Below are positions 8,851 to 18,332 of a DNA stretch of 64,000 nt, one piece after another. Within the stretch, counting starts at the first letter, position 1. Every line of letters starts with the position of its first letter. Location: assembly GCA_965220775.1 (NCBI GenBank), contig OZ244845.1:868001-932000 (forward strand). The letters run 5' to 3'. Made by a program: the position numbers and the translations under genes. The stretch comes from G963664835 sp965220775 (lineage in GTDB: Bacteria; Chloroflexota; UBA6077; FW602-bin22; JBCLEL01). Below the pieces are notes generated by a model. That model was not told where the DNA came from, did no database searches, and saw nothing but the letters and a program-made list of their open reading frames with translations.

Positions 8851-9873
8851 TTACCCTTGGCCGGCTGAAGACTCAAGCCGCGCGAGCAGCGCCTTGGCTT
8901 CCGCGCCCCATTTGGCGTCGTTGGAAAGGCCGCGCAGATACGCAACCACCCTCTGGTCGCCGGCCCGGCCGCGGCTAATCGCATCGACGTGCGCCTCTCT
9001 ATTGTATCGGTGGTCATACTCGACCCTCTTGATATCGAGTTTTTTCCAGAAGTACTGGAGCTCTTTTGACTTCCAGTTCTTGTATGCATTCTCAATTTTA
9101 GGCATTAACGGAAAGACGAATTCCGAGCTGAACGGTTCCGACAGTCCCTGGTATCGGCAGTCAGTAGATATGCGTATGCGATCTCCCATGTTTGGTGGGG
9201 CGCGATGAACAACCAGGGTATGGAAGAATAGTGCGTCACCCATCTCGTATTCGGTAGTCAACCACTCGCCGGCCAGGGAGGAGTCGTCAACGCCGATTCC
9301 GCCGTCGGCGTGCGCGCAGACCGGATAGACGCCGCTCTTGTGGGAACCTCGTAGTAATTCCAATACACCCATGTTCTTTGATATATCGACCAGCGGCACC
9401 CAGCAGGTGTAGTTCCTTTCCAACGATCCCTGGACGAAGATGTAGTCCTGGTGAGCGGTGGAAATATATGGTATCTCGTCCGTGACCGCGTCCTCCGGCG
9501 CCCGCAGCCGGATCGCCTTGTGGATGAACGGCGTCACTATTTCTCCGGCCAAGTTCTCCGCGACCGAGGTAATCTCCGGCCGATGCATCAGGTTATGGAG
9601 CGACTCGAGTCCCCAGCAATCGCCGTCTTGTACTGCCATGAAGTCCCTGTGCGACCGTCCCGAGCGGACCCGGCCCTCTTCGAGTGGATACTGCCCGTCG
9701 AGCAATCCGGCATCCCGACAAGCCTCCATTATCTCCAAGCGCACGTTCTGGACTGCATCCCGATCGAGTAATCCACGGATTAGTAGACAACCGTCCCTGT
9801 CCATCCGTTCTTTCAGAGCATCCACATCGCTCAAGAGTCCGTTCGAGGCTTCGAGTTCGCTGAGTTGTTGCAC
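8851..9873 (-). CDS. PhyH-family Fe(II)/2-oxoglutarate dioxygenase
   Basis: Second PhyH-type dioxygenase, 340 residues from GTG 9873. That start has an excellent GGAGGAG site 6 bases upstream; the longer open frame to 10092 would overlap the preceding gene and is rejected. Key residues: HQD in STAHQDYIF, distal His in TLVVHRAPPN, Arg in DRIRIST. It shares its overall plan with the gene at 7689-8732, including a CWVPL/CWIPL core and a C-terminal YFWKKLDIKRVEYDHRY segment matching YYWKEFDLDVVRFDWRH, so the pair arose by duplication. It begins 53 bases after the hydrolase gene and is probably co-transcribed. Confidence 0.85.
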   Translation of the reverse strand: MQQLSELEASNGLLSDVDALKERMDRDGCLLIRGLLDRDAVQNVRLEIMEACRDAGLLDGQYPLEEGRVRSGRSHRDFMAVQDGDCWGLESLHNLMHRPEITSVAENLAGEIVTPFIHKAIRLRAPEDAVTDEIPYISTAHQDYIFVQGSLERNYTCWVPLVDISKNMGVLELLRGSHKSGVYPVCAHADGGIGVDDSSLAGEWLTTEYEMGDALFFHTLVVHRAPPNMGDRIRISTDCRYQGLSEPFSSEFVFPLMPKIENAYKNWKSKELQYFWKKLDIKRVEYDHRYNREAHVDAISRGRAGDQRVVAYLRGLSNDAKWGAEAKALLARLESSAGQG

Positions 9874-9926
9874 CCGTCTCCTCCGTGAATTGCCGTTTAC
9901 AGCCGGCGATTGTCTCGAATCGCCGG

Positions 9927-10571
9927 CTACTTGCTCCACAATGCCACTATCTCGTCCGTGTTGAATTGGTCGCCGAACCCGCTGAGCTGTGGCAAGAGCT
10001 CTTCGTCCGCTCCGTATGGCGCGACCGCGTCGCGTACCACGACCGGATAGTAGCCGGCCTGATGCGCGTCGTAATGCGTCTGCACCAGACACCCTTGTAC
10101 AGAGGTTCCGGCGAGCACTATGCTTCTGATCCCTCGCGCCCGAAGGCTGCTATCCAGCGTGGTTCCGACTAATGCACTAGCCCTCACTTTCGAGAACACG
10201 AGGTCTTCGCCCTGAGGAGTCAACTCGTCCACAGTCTTCGCCGCCAACGTTCCCTCTTGCACGCACGGCGCCCATTCCGCCTCTGAGTACGAGTAGTAGT
10301 CGACGCCGTCGGCGAGAATCGCCCCGACATAGCTGCGATGGACCTGTTCCGCATATGCGACCGATACGCCGGCCATCCGCGCCGCCGATAGCAACGCTTG
10401 GATGTTAGGTATGATCGCCCTTGCCCGTGAAACGTCGAACCCGTGCCTGGCAAATCCTCCCGCGGGTGACACGAATTCGTTTTGCATATTCGCAACTAGA
10501 ATGGCCGTACACTCTGGATTCACCAGCTCTTCGAGTGTCGTAAGCACCTCGTTCCCGTGAATAACTCGCAA
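9927..10571 (-). CDS. Isochorismatase-like cysteine hydrolase (copy B')
   Basis: Cysteine hydrolase of the isochorismatase/nicotinamidase fold, 214 residues. The Asp-Lys-Cys triad is represented by N in the first strand (ILVANMQNEF, where the paralogues have D), K in FSKVRASAL and C in TSVQGCLVQTH. The start codon is TTG, at the place where the paralogue at 20459 has ATG, with a conserved N-terminus (x-K/R-V-I-H-G). It begins 4 bases after the stop of its neighbour A', so the two are translationally linked. The Asp-to-Asn change in the first catalytic position is odd and could mean altered chemistry or loss of activity. Confidence 0.82.
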   Translation of the reverse strand: MRVIHGNEVLTTLEELVNPECTAILVANMQNEFVSPAGGFARHGFDVSRARAIIPNIQALLSAARMAGVSVAYAEQVHRSYVGAILADGVDYYSYSEAEWAPCVQEGTLAAKTVDELTPQGEDLVFSKVRASALVGTTLDSSLRARGIRSIVLAGTSVQGCLVQTHYDAHQAGYYPVVVRDAVAPYGADEELLPQLSGFGDQFNTDEIVALWSK

Positions 10572-10575
10572 CCGC

Positions 10576-11256
10576 TTACACTCTCGATGCCTGGGCAGTC
10601 GACTTGCGCCCAGTTTCCTGCCAACACTCCATCAGCTGTTCTGCGGTACAGGATGGTCCCATCGACTGCATCCACTTAGTCCACGATTGCTGATTATCCG
10701 GCGAAATAGCATCGGTCACTAGCAGGGGGTAATACCCGTGGGCCATCGCGCCAATATGCGTCGACATCACGCAGCCTCCCGTCGCGCAACCGGTCAGAAT
10801 CAACGTGCGAATACCGCGCGTGCGCAATACGTCGTCCATGCCCGTGCCATTGAAGGAGCTCCCGCGCGACTTGGTGAACACGAACTCACCCTCTTGAGGG
10901 GCAAGCTCTTCGATTGTCTGGGCCTCCCAAGTTCCTTCCGTCACGCAGGACACCCAGTCGGAATGTCGGTGCGTAGCGTAGTTTGGACCGTCCATCAGGT
11001 TCGCCCCCAGCCGGCTGCGGTGGACATACTCCGCGTAGACGACCAACGTGCCAGACTTTCGCGCGGATTTGAGCAAACGCTGAATTTCGCGAATGGCCGG
11101 CGTTTCTTCGGTCGACTGCGAACTCGTGTTGTGGGCATACCCTCCTTTGGGAGACCAAATCTCATTCTGCATGTCGACGACCATAAGCGCGGCATGCGCC
11201 GGGTCCGTCCAGTCGGCTAGCGTTGTCGGCACTTTGATCCCGTGGATTGTTTTCAT
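10576..11256 (-). CDS. Isochorismatase-like cysteine hydrolase (copy A')
   Basis: Cysteine hydrolase, 226 residues, beginning with ATG (MKTIHGIKV). Triad: D in MVVDMQNEIW, K in FVFTKSRGSSF, C in GCATGGCVMSTH. It is most similar to copy A at 20456-21133 (shared FTKSRGSSF and GGCV), while its downstream neighbour B' resembles copy B. Family members cleave amide or related C-N bonds (nicotinamide, N-carbamoyl compounds, biuret, ureidoacrylate); which one applies here is unknown. It sits between an amidohydrolase gene and B'. Confidence 0.85.
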   Translation of the reverse strand: MKTIHGIKVPTTLADWTDPAHAALMVVDMQNEIWSPKGGYAHNTSSQSTEETPAIREIQRLLKSARKSGTLVVYAEYVHRSRLGANLMDGPNYATHRHSDWVSCVTEGTWEAQTIEELAPQEGEFVFTKSRGSSFNGTGMDDVLRTRGIRTLILTGCATGGCVMSTHIGAMAHGYYPLLVTDAISPDNQQSWTKWMQSMGPSCTAEQLMECWQETGRKSTAQASRV

Positions 11257-11300
11257 CGATCTGCAATCCTTCCCTCGAAGTGTTACTTTCGAGCCTACTA

Positions 11301-12635
11301 CTATTCGTAAGAAAAGTCATCCAGGCCCGGCCGGCCGAGGTTGTACAGGTCGGCCGGGTTTTCGTAGAACATCAAACGGGCAAGGTCCATGGCTTGCTCC
11401 TCCTTCAACAGTCCGTCATTGATGCGTCGGGCTAGCACCGATGCCACGTTCTCCCTCGCTTGAACCAAGTCTCCGACCGACCATTCGACCCATAGATGCG
11501 TGTCTCCGCCATAGGCGATGATCTTGTTCACCGCCACCAGGTCAAGCCATTCGTCCAACCCCGACCGGGTCATCCGGCCCGACAGAGAATGACTCCAACA
11601 CAGATTCAGCCAAACGTTCGGGCACGCTTTCGCCACCATCCCAGTCTCGCGAACCCAGGGGTGGCCGGCATGATATATCTCGAATTTGACCTCCGGATAC
11701 TGTGCGAAGACTGGAATCAGATTAGTGGGATTCGTAACCCGCCAATCGCCCCAAGTGCCGCAATAGCCGCTGTGTTGTATAGCGGTCATCCCTACGTCGC
11801 CGGCTATGCGAATAATCTCGTGGGCTACATTGTCGGTCAGCGCCGTTTGCTCGGCCGCATTCAGCGGGAAGTGATCGGCTTTACCGGTACTTCGGGAATC
11901 GACTATCCGGTCGAATAGCGGCTCCACTTCATCGTCAGGTGGTTGAGATTGAATTGTTGGAAACAGCAGCTTTATGCCAAGGACCCCTTTGGATCGGAAC
12001 AGCTGGAGCAAGTCGGCCAGAGCCACCTTGTAGGCGGACAGTGAGGAAACCGATCGTTTCAGGTCTCTCTCGATAAGCTCGAACGGATGAAGATGATGGT
12101 GCGGTGCGCAGCCAACATTGAGATCGTGCTCCCATACCTGAGGTCTCAAAAAGTTGTCGGGAGATGGATGTATCCTGAAAAAGCACTGGTTCAAGACAGC
12201 GGCCGCCCGGCAGTAGTCGCGAAAAACTCGCCGATATATGCCCGGTTTGTTGGCGGCCGTCATGGCTTCGCTCAGCTCCAGGTAGTTGGAGTCGTTGATG
12301 TCGTCGAACCCGTACAGCTCTCTTACCGAAAGATACGTTGTCCGTGCCGCGGAGGTCTGCCGGATTAGCGGCAGGAAATCCCTTAGGATGTGCCAGCGCT
12401 CGTCCACCGGCAATTCCCGATCTATCATCGCGGCGTACTGGGCATCGGTCATCCCAGCCCCAATCAGCTCGAACCGCGGATAGTTCTCGAACAGAGAAAC
12501 TGCATCTACCTCTAGAGCGAGCCTTTCGCTCTCCGGCGGTAGGTGCTCGTGGGCGTCGATGATCACGAGCTCGCTAATGCCCTGGTACAACTCATCGGCT
12601 AGCTGACGAGTGTTCACGTTCTCCTCCATCCCCAT
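11301..12635 (-). CDS. Amidohydrolase-superfamily metal-dependent hydrolase
   Basis: TIM-barrel amidohydrolase of 444 residues. The N-terminal metal motif is H-x-H in IIDAHEHLPP (about residue 28). Later metal or catalytic positions are the His in AIQHSGYCG, His in IYHAGHPW and Asp in YGGDTHLW. The layout recalls the amidohydrolase_2 / uronate-isomerase-like branch rather than classic cyclic amidases. Start at ATG 12635 follows AAGGAT closely; ATG 12629 is an alternative. Gene order (GH127 trio, then this, then hydrolases A'/B') suggests a step in one catabolic route. The specific reaction is not evident. Confidence 0.8.
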   Translation of the reverse strand: MGMEENVNTRQLADELYQGISELVIIDAHEHLPPESERLALEVDAVSLFENYPRFELIGAGMTDAQYAAMIDRELPVDERWHILRDFLPLIRQTSAARTTYLSVRELYGFDDINDSNYLELSEAMTAANKPGIYRRVFRDYCRAAAVLNQCFFRIHPSPDNFLRPQVWEHDLNVGCAPHHHLHPFELIERDLKRSVSSLSAYKVALADLLQLFRSKGVLGIKLLFPTIQSQPPDDEVEPLFDRIVDSRSTGKADHFPLNAAEQTALTDNVAHEIIRIAGDVGMTAIQHSGYCGTWGDWRVTNPTNLIPVFAQYPEVKFEIYHAGHPWVRETGMVAKACPNVWLNLCWSHSLSGRMTRSGLDEWLDLVAVNKIIAYGGDTHLWVEWSVGDLVQARENVASVLARRINDGLLKEEQAMDLARLMFYENPADLYNLGRPGLDDFSYE

Positions 12636-12694
12636 ATCCTTGCCCGGAGTATGGGCGTTGGCAATCTTCCGAGCTTTGCCTCACTGCCGGCCCC

Positions 12695-14575
12695 TTACCA
12701 GTCGATCACGTCGTCGCTGACGAACCGGATAATTTTGCGCCAGCGCGGCGTATCTTGTCGATAGTGTTGGCGTTGATAGAGCGGGCAGAAACGACCCGGC
12801 GGACTTATGTCGACCACGTCGTTGCCCTTGCGCACCAGCGTGAAGCGCTCCTTCTCAATGTAAACCGTATCGGTTCGCTCGAATATCGGAAAGCTCAACG
12901 TCGCTACGTCGCCCGGAATTACACTTCCGATCCGAGCGTATCTCCCATGCCAGGAGAGAAATCGTTCCTTCCCATTGACCTCACAACTCGCTTCGCTCGG
13001 ACTCACCCACTCAGGAATCCTGACCGAGAGATCGAGCGGCTTCTTCACCTTCACGTCCACTCTACCGAGATAAGGGACGTAGCTGTCGATATCCGCCCAG
13101 GTCGAGGCGCGGTTCAAGAGCAGGTTTACTCGCAACTCGCCATCCCTGTAGCGGAGGATGCGTTCCCAGATTCGGTAGATCGCGTGGGAGCCGTTGGCCG
13201 TGCAGCAGTGCATTATGCCGGTGCCATTCCCAGGGAACCAGTCGTTCGCCGACGAAAAGCCGCCAAAGGCGCCCAGGTTACGCTCCGGCACCATGTCGGT
13301 GGTGGCGTACGGATCGACCTCCGCCGGCAGAATATGTTGCACGTCTGGTTTCTCCAAGCCTAGCTCCTGGACCCGGTAGATCCAGTCGGTGGAGGTCAGT
13401 TGGCCTTCCGCAAACATATTTCGGATCCAGCGATCGGCGTCATCCCAGTAGTCACCCGCGCCGGCCTCCGATAGGTTCAGGGCGAGCGTGATCATGTCGG
13501 CGACCTCGCAAATCTCCGAGCTCTCCCACATGAACCCGTTCGTGACCTCGGGAAAATAGCCGAGGATTCCGTAGCCTTTTACCCATTCCGCGTTCCGGCT
13601 CGGATTTACACTGGCATTTACCCCGAGCTCTCTCCCCCACTCGTAGCCCCGTACCACGAAGTCCATCAACTCACGGTCGGCTGTGATCTTTGCATAGTCC
13701 AGCATCGTCATAAGCCAGGCTGTATGGGTGTGGAAGTGAGCGTGAATCAGGTCACCGGGACCGGAGAGGAACGCGCCGTCTTCAGCGAAATAGTTTCGTC
13801 GGTAGTGAGTGATCATCTTGCGCACCAATGGCAACGCCGGCTCGTATTCCAAGAGCCGGTAGGCGTGCAGCAAGCCGTAAGGCACCGGAAATCCGGTACC
13901 AGCGTGGTGCTCGCCAGTAGGCCGCTCGTCATCCGCCGGCCGGCTCTTGTACGCATCCATGATCGAGGGCCAGAAGTAGGCCACGTCGCCGGCGTCGACC
14001 GCGAGTTGATTCAGTCCATCTACCAGCCGGCGCACCGCGTTGCGCCACACTTCTGCGCGGTCGCGAAGCGCGTACACAGTCATCGCCGACAGCATCTTGC
14101 CGCAGGTGAAGGGCACCAAGAGCTGCCCATTTGTCGGCGGATTTATGCCCGAGTAACGCCGGTGGGTCCAGGGCCGGCCCTCCACCGGCGTGTGGATCAA
14201 CCCGTCGTCACCCTGGCTCTTGAGCGCTACTTCCATCCACTTGCGCTCGACTTCCAGGTTCTTCTCGCTGCCGCAGATGATGCGCATCAACGGCACGCCT
14301 TGCATGAACTTCACTTGAACGGTCGGACCGCCCCAGTCCATTTGCATCTGGGGCGGATTGCACAGGAAGAAGACGATCCCATAGATCTCGTGGTCGGCCG
14401 CTGAGTTCGTGATCTCGGTCATGCAGTGGAGCGCCAACTCCGCACGCACCTGCAGGTCCAACGTATCGGGCGCCATGACCTCGTACCGCTCGCCGCTATA
14501 GGCCGGCAGTTCGAACGCCGGAATGTCGGAGCGGATGTATCCGACGGGGTCGCCTGAATTCCAGTTCACTACCAT
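12695..14575 (-). CDS. GH127-like (DUF1680) glycosidase, third of tandem trio
   Basis: Full-length GH127-like enzyme of 626 residues without a signal peptide, so presumably cytoplasmic. Predicted zinc and nucleophile residues: E354 and C356 (SSEICEVADM) and C457-C458 (MHCCTANGSH), matching the spacing and chemistry of the Glu-x-Cys and Cys-Cys ligands of GH127 beta-L-arabinofuranosidases. Its ATG overlaps the stop of the preceding paralogue as ATGGTAG (14575-14569), implying coupled translation. It is the most diverged of the three tandem copies. Last gene of the trio, followed by the amidohydrolase after 59 bases. Confidence 0.78.
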   Translation of the reverse strand: MVVNWNSGDPVGYIRSDIPAFELPAYSGERYEVMAPDTLDLQVRAELALHCMTEITNSAADHEIYGIVFFLCNPPQMQMDWGGPTVQVKFMQGVPLMRIICGSEKNLEVERKWMEVALKSQGDDGLIHTPVEGRPWTHRRYSGINPPTNGQLLVPFTCGKMLSAMTVYALRDRAEVWRNAVRRLVDGLNQLAVDAGDVAYFWPSIMDAYKSRPADDERPTGEHHAGTGFPVPYGLLHAYRLLEYEPALPLVRKMITHYRRNYFAEDGAFLSGPGDLIHAHFHTHTAWLMTMLDYAKITADRELMDFVVRGYEWGRELGVNASVNPSRNAEWVKGYGILGYFPEVTNGFMWESSEICEVADMITLALNLSEAGAGDYWDDADRWIRNMFAEGQLTSTDWIYRVQELGLEKPDVQHILPAEVDPYATTDMVPERNLGAFGGFSSANDWFPGNGTGIMHCCTANGSHAIYRIWERILRYRDGELRVNLLLNRASTWADIDSYVPYLGRVDVKVKKPLDLSVRIPEWVSPSEASCEVNGKERFLSWHGRYARIGSVIPGDVATLSFPIFERTDTVYIEKERFTLVRKGNDVVDISPPGRFCPLYQRQHYRQDTPRWRKIIRFVSDDVIDW

Positions 14576-16449
14576 TCGATTCTGTCTTCGCTCACGAACC
14601 GGGTTACCTTGCGCCAGCGTGGCTCGGTTTCCTTGTAGTGCTGGCGTTGGTACAGAGGGCAGTTACGTCCAGGTGGGGAGATTGAGATCACGTCGTTACC
14701 TTTTCTCTGCAACGTGAACCGCTCCTTCTCGATATGTACCACGTCGGTTCGCGTCGGTATCGGAAAGCTGAGGGACGCCACTTGTCCCGGCTTCAACGAA
14801 CCGACTCCGGCGTATCGCCCATCCCAGCTGAGAGAACGGGCCTCGCCATCGACCTCGCAACGTGTCCCTTCGGGGGTTGCCCATTCGGGAATCCTTACCG
14901 ACAGATCGACCGGCTGCTTGATCTTGACGTCAACCCGGCCAGTGTATGGAATGTAGCTATCTATGTCCGCCCATGGCGACGCGTGGTTGAGAAGCAAATT
15001 CACGCGCAGCTTGCCGGCTTCATAGCGCTGTATGCGCTCCCAGACACGATACATGGTCTGGGACGCGGTTGCAGTACAACAGTGCATTATCCCGGTGCCG
15101 TTACCCGGGAACCAGTCATTCGCCGACGAAAAGCCGCCAAAGGCGCCCAAATTGCGCTCCGGAACCCTGTCAGTCGTGTCGAATTGACCTACCGTAGCCG
15201 GCAGGATGTGCTGCACGTCGGGGTTCACAAGATCTGTCTCCTGGATCCGGTAGATCCAGTCGGTAGAGGTAAGCTGGCCCTCCGCGTACATGTTCCGGAC
15301 CCAGCGATCGGCGTCGTCCCAGTAGTCGCCGGCGCCGGCCTCCGATAGCTTCAGAGCCAACGTAATCATGTCGGCGACCTCGCAGATCTCGGAGCTCTCC
15401 CATTCGAGATCGAACAGCGTTTCCGGAAAGTAGCCAAGCATGGTCGCGCCGGCCGCGTGCCCGATGGCCGAGCCGGTCCGCTTACCGGCGTTGGTTCCCC
15501 AGCTCCTCGCCCATTCGTAGCTGCGGACCACGAAGTCGATCATTTCCGGATCGTCGACGGCTGTGGCGTACTCCAGCATCGTTTGAAGGGCGTGCGAGTG
15601 GCTGTGGAAGTGACCTCTGATCGGGTTATTCGGCTCGGACCAGAACGTGCCGTCTTCGGCGAAGAAGTAGTTGCGCAGGTAGTTGATGATCTTGCGGGCC
15701 AATGGCAATGCCGGCTCGTAACCCAGCAGCCTGTATGCGTTCACCAGGCCTTGGGGCACCCGCGAGCTTTCGCCGCCGCCCCAACCGCTGGTTGACGGTG
15801 TACTGCTCGACGGCTTCTCCTTGGTCGCGTCCATGGTCGAGGGCCAGAAATAGGCGATGTCGTCCTGGTAGACCGCCAGGTCGAGCAGTCCATCTACCGT
15901 GCGCCGGACCGCGTCGCGCCACAGTGATCCACCGTCCCTATACGCGTATACGCTCATGGTAGACAGCATCCTGCCGCAGGTGAACGGTACCAAAAGTTGG
16001 CCCTCGTTCGGGCCCTCCGCCCGAGGTCCCCGGCGATATGTCCAGGGCCGGCCGCGGATCGGCGTATAGATGAGCCCATCGTCGCCAATGCTCTGGAGCG
16101 TGGTCTCCATCCAGCGGCGCTCGACGTGCAGGTTTTGGTCGCTTCCGCATATCATCCGTACCAGCGGTACGCCCTCTTGAAACTTCACCTGTACCGTCGG
16201 GCCGCCCCAGTCCATTTGCATCTGGGGCGGACGGCCCAGGAATTGGACTATTCCATAAATCTCGTAATCGGCCGAGGGGTTTGTGGCTTCAGTCATGCAA
16301 TGCAGCACCAACCGAGCCCTTTCCTGCAGGTCCAGGGTGTCGGGCACCAGGGCCTCGTACCGCTCGCCCCTGTAGCTGGGCAGCTCGAACTCTGGAAAAT
16401 CCGGCCGGATGTATCCAACGGGGTCCCCTGGCTTCCAGTCGCCTACCAT
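14569..16449 (-). CDS. GH127-like (DUF1680) glycosidase, second of tandem trio
   Basis: GH127-like enzyme of 626 residues from ATG 16449 (MVGDWKPGDPVGYIRPDF); a longer frame to 16536 would run into the neighbouring gene. It has the E-x-C motif (SSEICEVADM) and Cys-Cys motif (MHCCTATASQ). It is very similar to the copy at 16443-18332 along its whole length, including long stretches of near-identical DNA, so this duplication is recent. Its start overlaps the previous stop as ATGGTAG (16449-16443), and its own stop overlaps the next start in the same way. Substrate probably an L-arabinofuranoside-type glycoside, by family only. Confidence 0.78.
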   Translation of the reverse strand: MVGDWKPGDPVGYIRPDFPEFELPSYRGERYEALVPDTLDLQERARLVLHCMTEATNPSADYEIYGIVQFLGRPPQMQMDWGGPTVQVKFQEGVPLVRMICGSDQNLHVERRWMETTLQSIGDDGLIYTPIRGRPWTYRRGPRAEGPNEGQLLVPFTCGRMLSTMSVYAYRDGGSLWRDAVRRTVDGLLDLAVYQDDIAYFWPSTMDATKEKPSSSTPSTSGWGGGESSRVPQGLVNAYRLLGYEPALPLARKIINYLRNYFFAEDGTFWSEPNNPIRGHFHSHSHALQTMLEYATAVDDPEMIDFVVRSYEWARSWGTNAGKRTGSAIGHAAGATMLGYFPETLFDLEWESSEICEVADMITLALKLSEAGAGDYWDDADRWVRNMYAEGQLTSTDWIYRIQETDLVNPDVQHILPATVGQFDTTDRVPERNLGAFGGFSSANDWFPGNGTGIMHCCTATASQTMYRVWERIQRYEAGKLRVNLLLNHASPWADIDSYIPYTGRVDVKIKQPVDLSVRIPEWATPEGTRCEVDGEARSLSWDGRYAGVGSLKPGQVASLSFPIPTRTDVVHIEKERFTLQRKGNDVISISPPGRNCPLYQRQHYKETEPRWRKVTRFVSEDRIEW

Positions 16450-18332
16450 TCGATTCTCTCCTCGCTCACGAATCGGGTTACTTTGCGCCAGCGTGGCTCG
16501 GTTTCCTTGTAGTGCTGTCGCTGGTACAGAGGACACCAGCGTCCGGGTGGGGCGATTTCGATCACGTCGTTGCCTTTCCTCAGCAAAGTGAAACGCTCCT
16601 TCTCGATGTGTACCACGTCGGTTCGCGTCGGTATTGGAAAGCTGACGGACGCCACTTGGCCCGGCTTCACCGAACCGACCACGGCGTATCGCCCATCCCA
16701 GCTTGGTGATCTGGTCTCACCATCCACCTCGCAACGTGTCCCTTCGGGCGTTGCCCATTCGGGAATCCTTACCGACAGATCGACCGGCTGCTTGATCTTG
16801 ACGTCTACACGGCCAGTGTAGGGAATGTAGCTATCTATATCGGCCCACTGCGAGGCGTGGTTGAGAAGCAGGTTGACCCGCAGCTTGCCGGCCGAATAGC
16901 GCTGTATGCGCTCCCAGATACGATAGATGGTGTGGGAGGCAGTCGCCGTACAACAGTGGGTTATACCGGCGCCGTGGCCCGGGAACAAGTCGTTCGCCGA
17001 TGAGTAGCCGCCAAAGGCGCCCAGGTTGCGCTCAGCAACCCTGTCGCCAGTGGCGTATGCATCCACCGGGGCCGGCAAGATGTGCTGCACGTCCGGGTTC
17101 ACAAGTCCAATCTCCTGGATCCGGTAGACCCAGTCGGTAGAGGTAATTTGGCCTTCCGCGAACATGTTCCGGATCCAGCGGTCGGCGTCGTCCCAGTAGT
17201 CGCCGGCGCCAGCCTCCGATAGCTTCATGGCCAACGAAATCATGTCGGCGACCTCGCAGATCTCGGAGGCCTCCCATTCGAGATCGAAGAGCGTTTCCGG
17301 AAAGTAGCCCAGGAGGGTCGCGCCCGCCGCGTGTCCGATCGCCGATCCGGTGCGCTTGCCGGCGTTGGTTCCCCAGCTCCTCGCCCATTCGTAGCTGCGG
17401 ACAACGAAGTCGATCATTTCCGGATCGTCGACGACCGTAGCGTACTCCAGCATCGTTTGAAGGGCGTGCGAGTGGCTGTGGAAGTGACTTCTGATCGGGT
17501 TATTCGGCTCGGACCAGAACGTGCCGTCTTCGGCGAAGAAGTAGCTGCGCAGGTAGTTCAGGATCTTGCGGGCCAATGGCAAGGCCGGCTCGTAACCCAG
17601 CAGCCTGTATGCGTTCACCAGACCCTGGGGCACGCGTGAGCTCTCGCCGCCGCCCCAGCCGCTGGTTGACGGGCTACTGCCCGACGGCTTTTCCTTTGTC
17701 GCTTCCATGGTGGAGGGCCAGAAATAAGCGATGTCGTCCTCGTAGATCGCCAGGTCGAGCAGTCCGTCCACCAGCCGCCGAACCGCGTCGCGCCACAGTG
17801 AGCCACCGTCCCGATACGCGTATACGCTCATCGTGGACAGCATCCTGCCGCAGATGAACGGCACCAGGAGCTGTCCCTCGTTCGGGCCCTCCGCGCGAGG
17901 TCCCCGCCGGTAGGTCCAGGGCCGGCCTCGGATCGGCGTATAGATGAGGCCATCGTCCGCCAGGCTCTTGAGCGTAATCTCCATCCACCGGCGCTCGACG
18001 TGCAGATTCTGATCGCTTCCGCAGATCATCCGCGCCAGCGGTACGCCCTCTTGGAATTTAACCACCGCCGTCGGACCGCCCCAGTCCATTTGCATTTGGG
18101 GCGGATTGCACAGGAAGAAGACTATTCCATAGGTCTCGTAGTCGGCCAGGGGGTTTGTGGCTTCAGTCATGCAGTTCAGGACCAGTCGAGCCCTATCCTG
18201 CAGGTCCAAGGTGTCGGGCACCAGGGCATCGTACCGCTTGCCCCTGTAGCTCGGCAGCTCGAACGCCGGAGCGTCGGAGCGGATGTATCCGATAGGGTCG
18301 CCTGGTTTCCAGTCTGAGGGGGGAGCTTGCAT
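16443..18332 (-). CDS. GH127-like (DUF1680) glycosidase, first of tandem trio
   Basis: GH127-like enzyme of 629 residues, first gene of the overlapping trio. Ribosome-binding site AGGAGGAA sits 7 bases before ATG 18332. Zinc and nucleophile residues: E357, C359 and C460-C461 (THCCTATASH). No signal peptide. Close paralogue of the next gene; differences cluster in the region around residues 410-435 and in surface positions, so the copies may have slightly different specificities. The operon probably starts here, since upstream sequence is a palindromic repeat block with no gene for 600 bases. Confidence 0.78.
   Translation of the reverse strand: MQAPPSDWKPGDPIGYIRSDAPAFELPSYRGKRYDALVPDTLDLQDRARLVLNCMTEATNPLADYETYGIVFFLCNPPQMQMDWGGPTAVVKFQEGVPLARMICGSDQNLHVERRWMEITLKSLADDGLIYTPIRGRPWTYRRGPRAEGPNEGQLLVPFICGRMLSTMSVYAYRDGGSLWRDAVRRLVDGLLDLAIYEDDIAYFWPSTMEATKEKPSGSSPSTSGWGGGESSRVPQGLVNAYRLLGYEPALPLARKILNYLRSYFFAEDGTFWSEPNNPIRSHFHSHSHALQTMLEYATVVDDPEMIDFVVRSYEWARSWGTNAGKRTGSAIGHAAGATLLGYFPETLFDLEWEASEICEVADMISLAMKLSEAGAGDYWDDADRWIRNMFAEGQITSTDWVYRIQEIGLVNPDVQHILPAPVDAYATGDRVAERNLGAFGGYSSANDLFPGHGAGITHCCTATASHTIYRIWERIQRYSAGKLRVNLLLNHASQWADIDSYIPYTGRVDVKIKQPVDLSVRIPEWATPEGTRCEVDGETRSPSWDGRYAVVGSVKPGQVASVSFPIPTRTDVVHIEKERFTLLRKGNDVIEIAPPGRWCPLYQRQHYKETEPRWRKVTRFVSEERIEW

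Noticed and set aside
9874..10092. N-terminal extension of the PhyH gene to 10092
   Set aside because: Arg-rich sequence unlike the family and overlapping the preceding hydrolase; GTG 9873 has an excellent ribosome-binding site.
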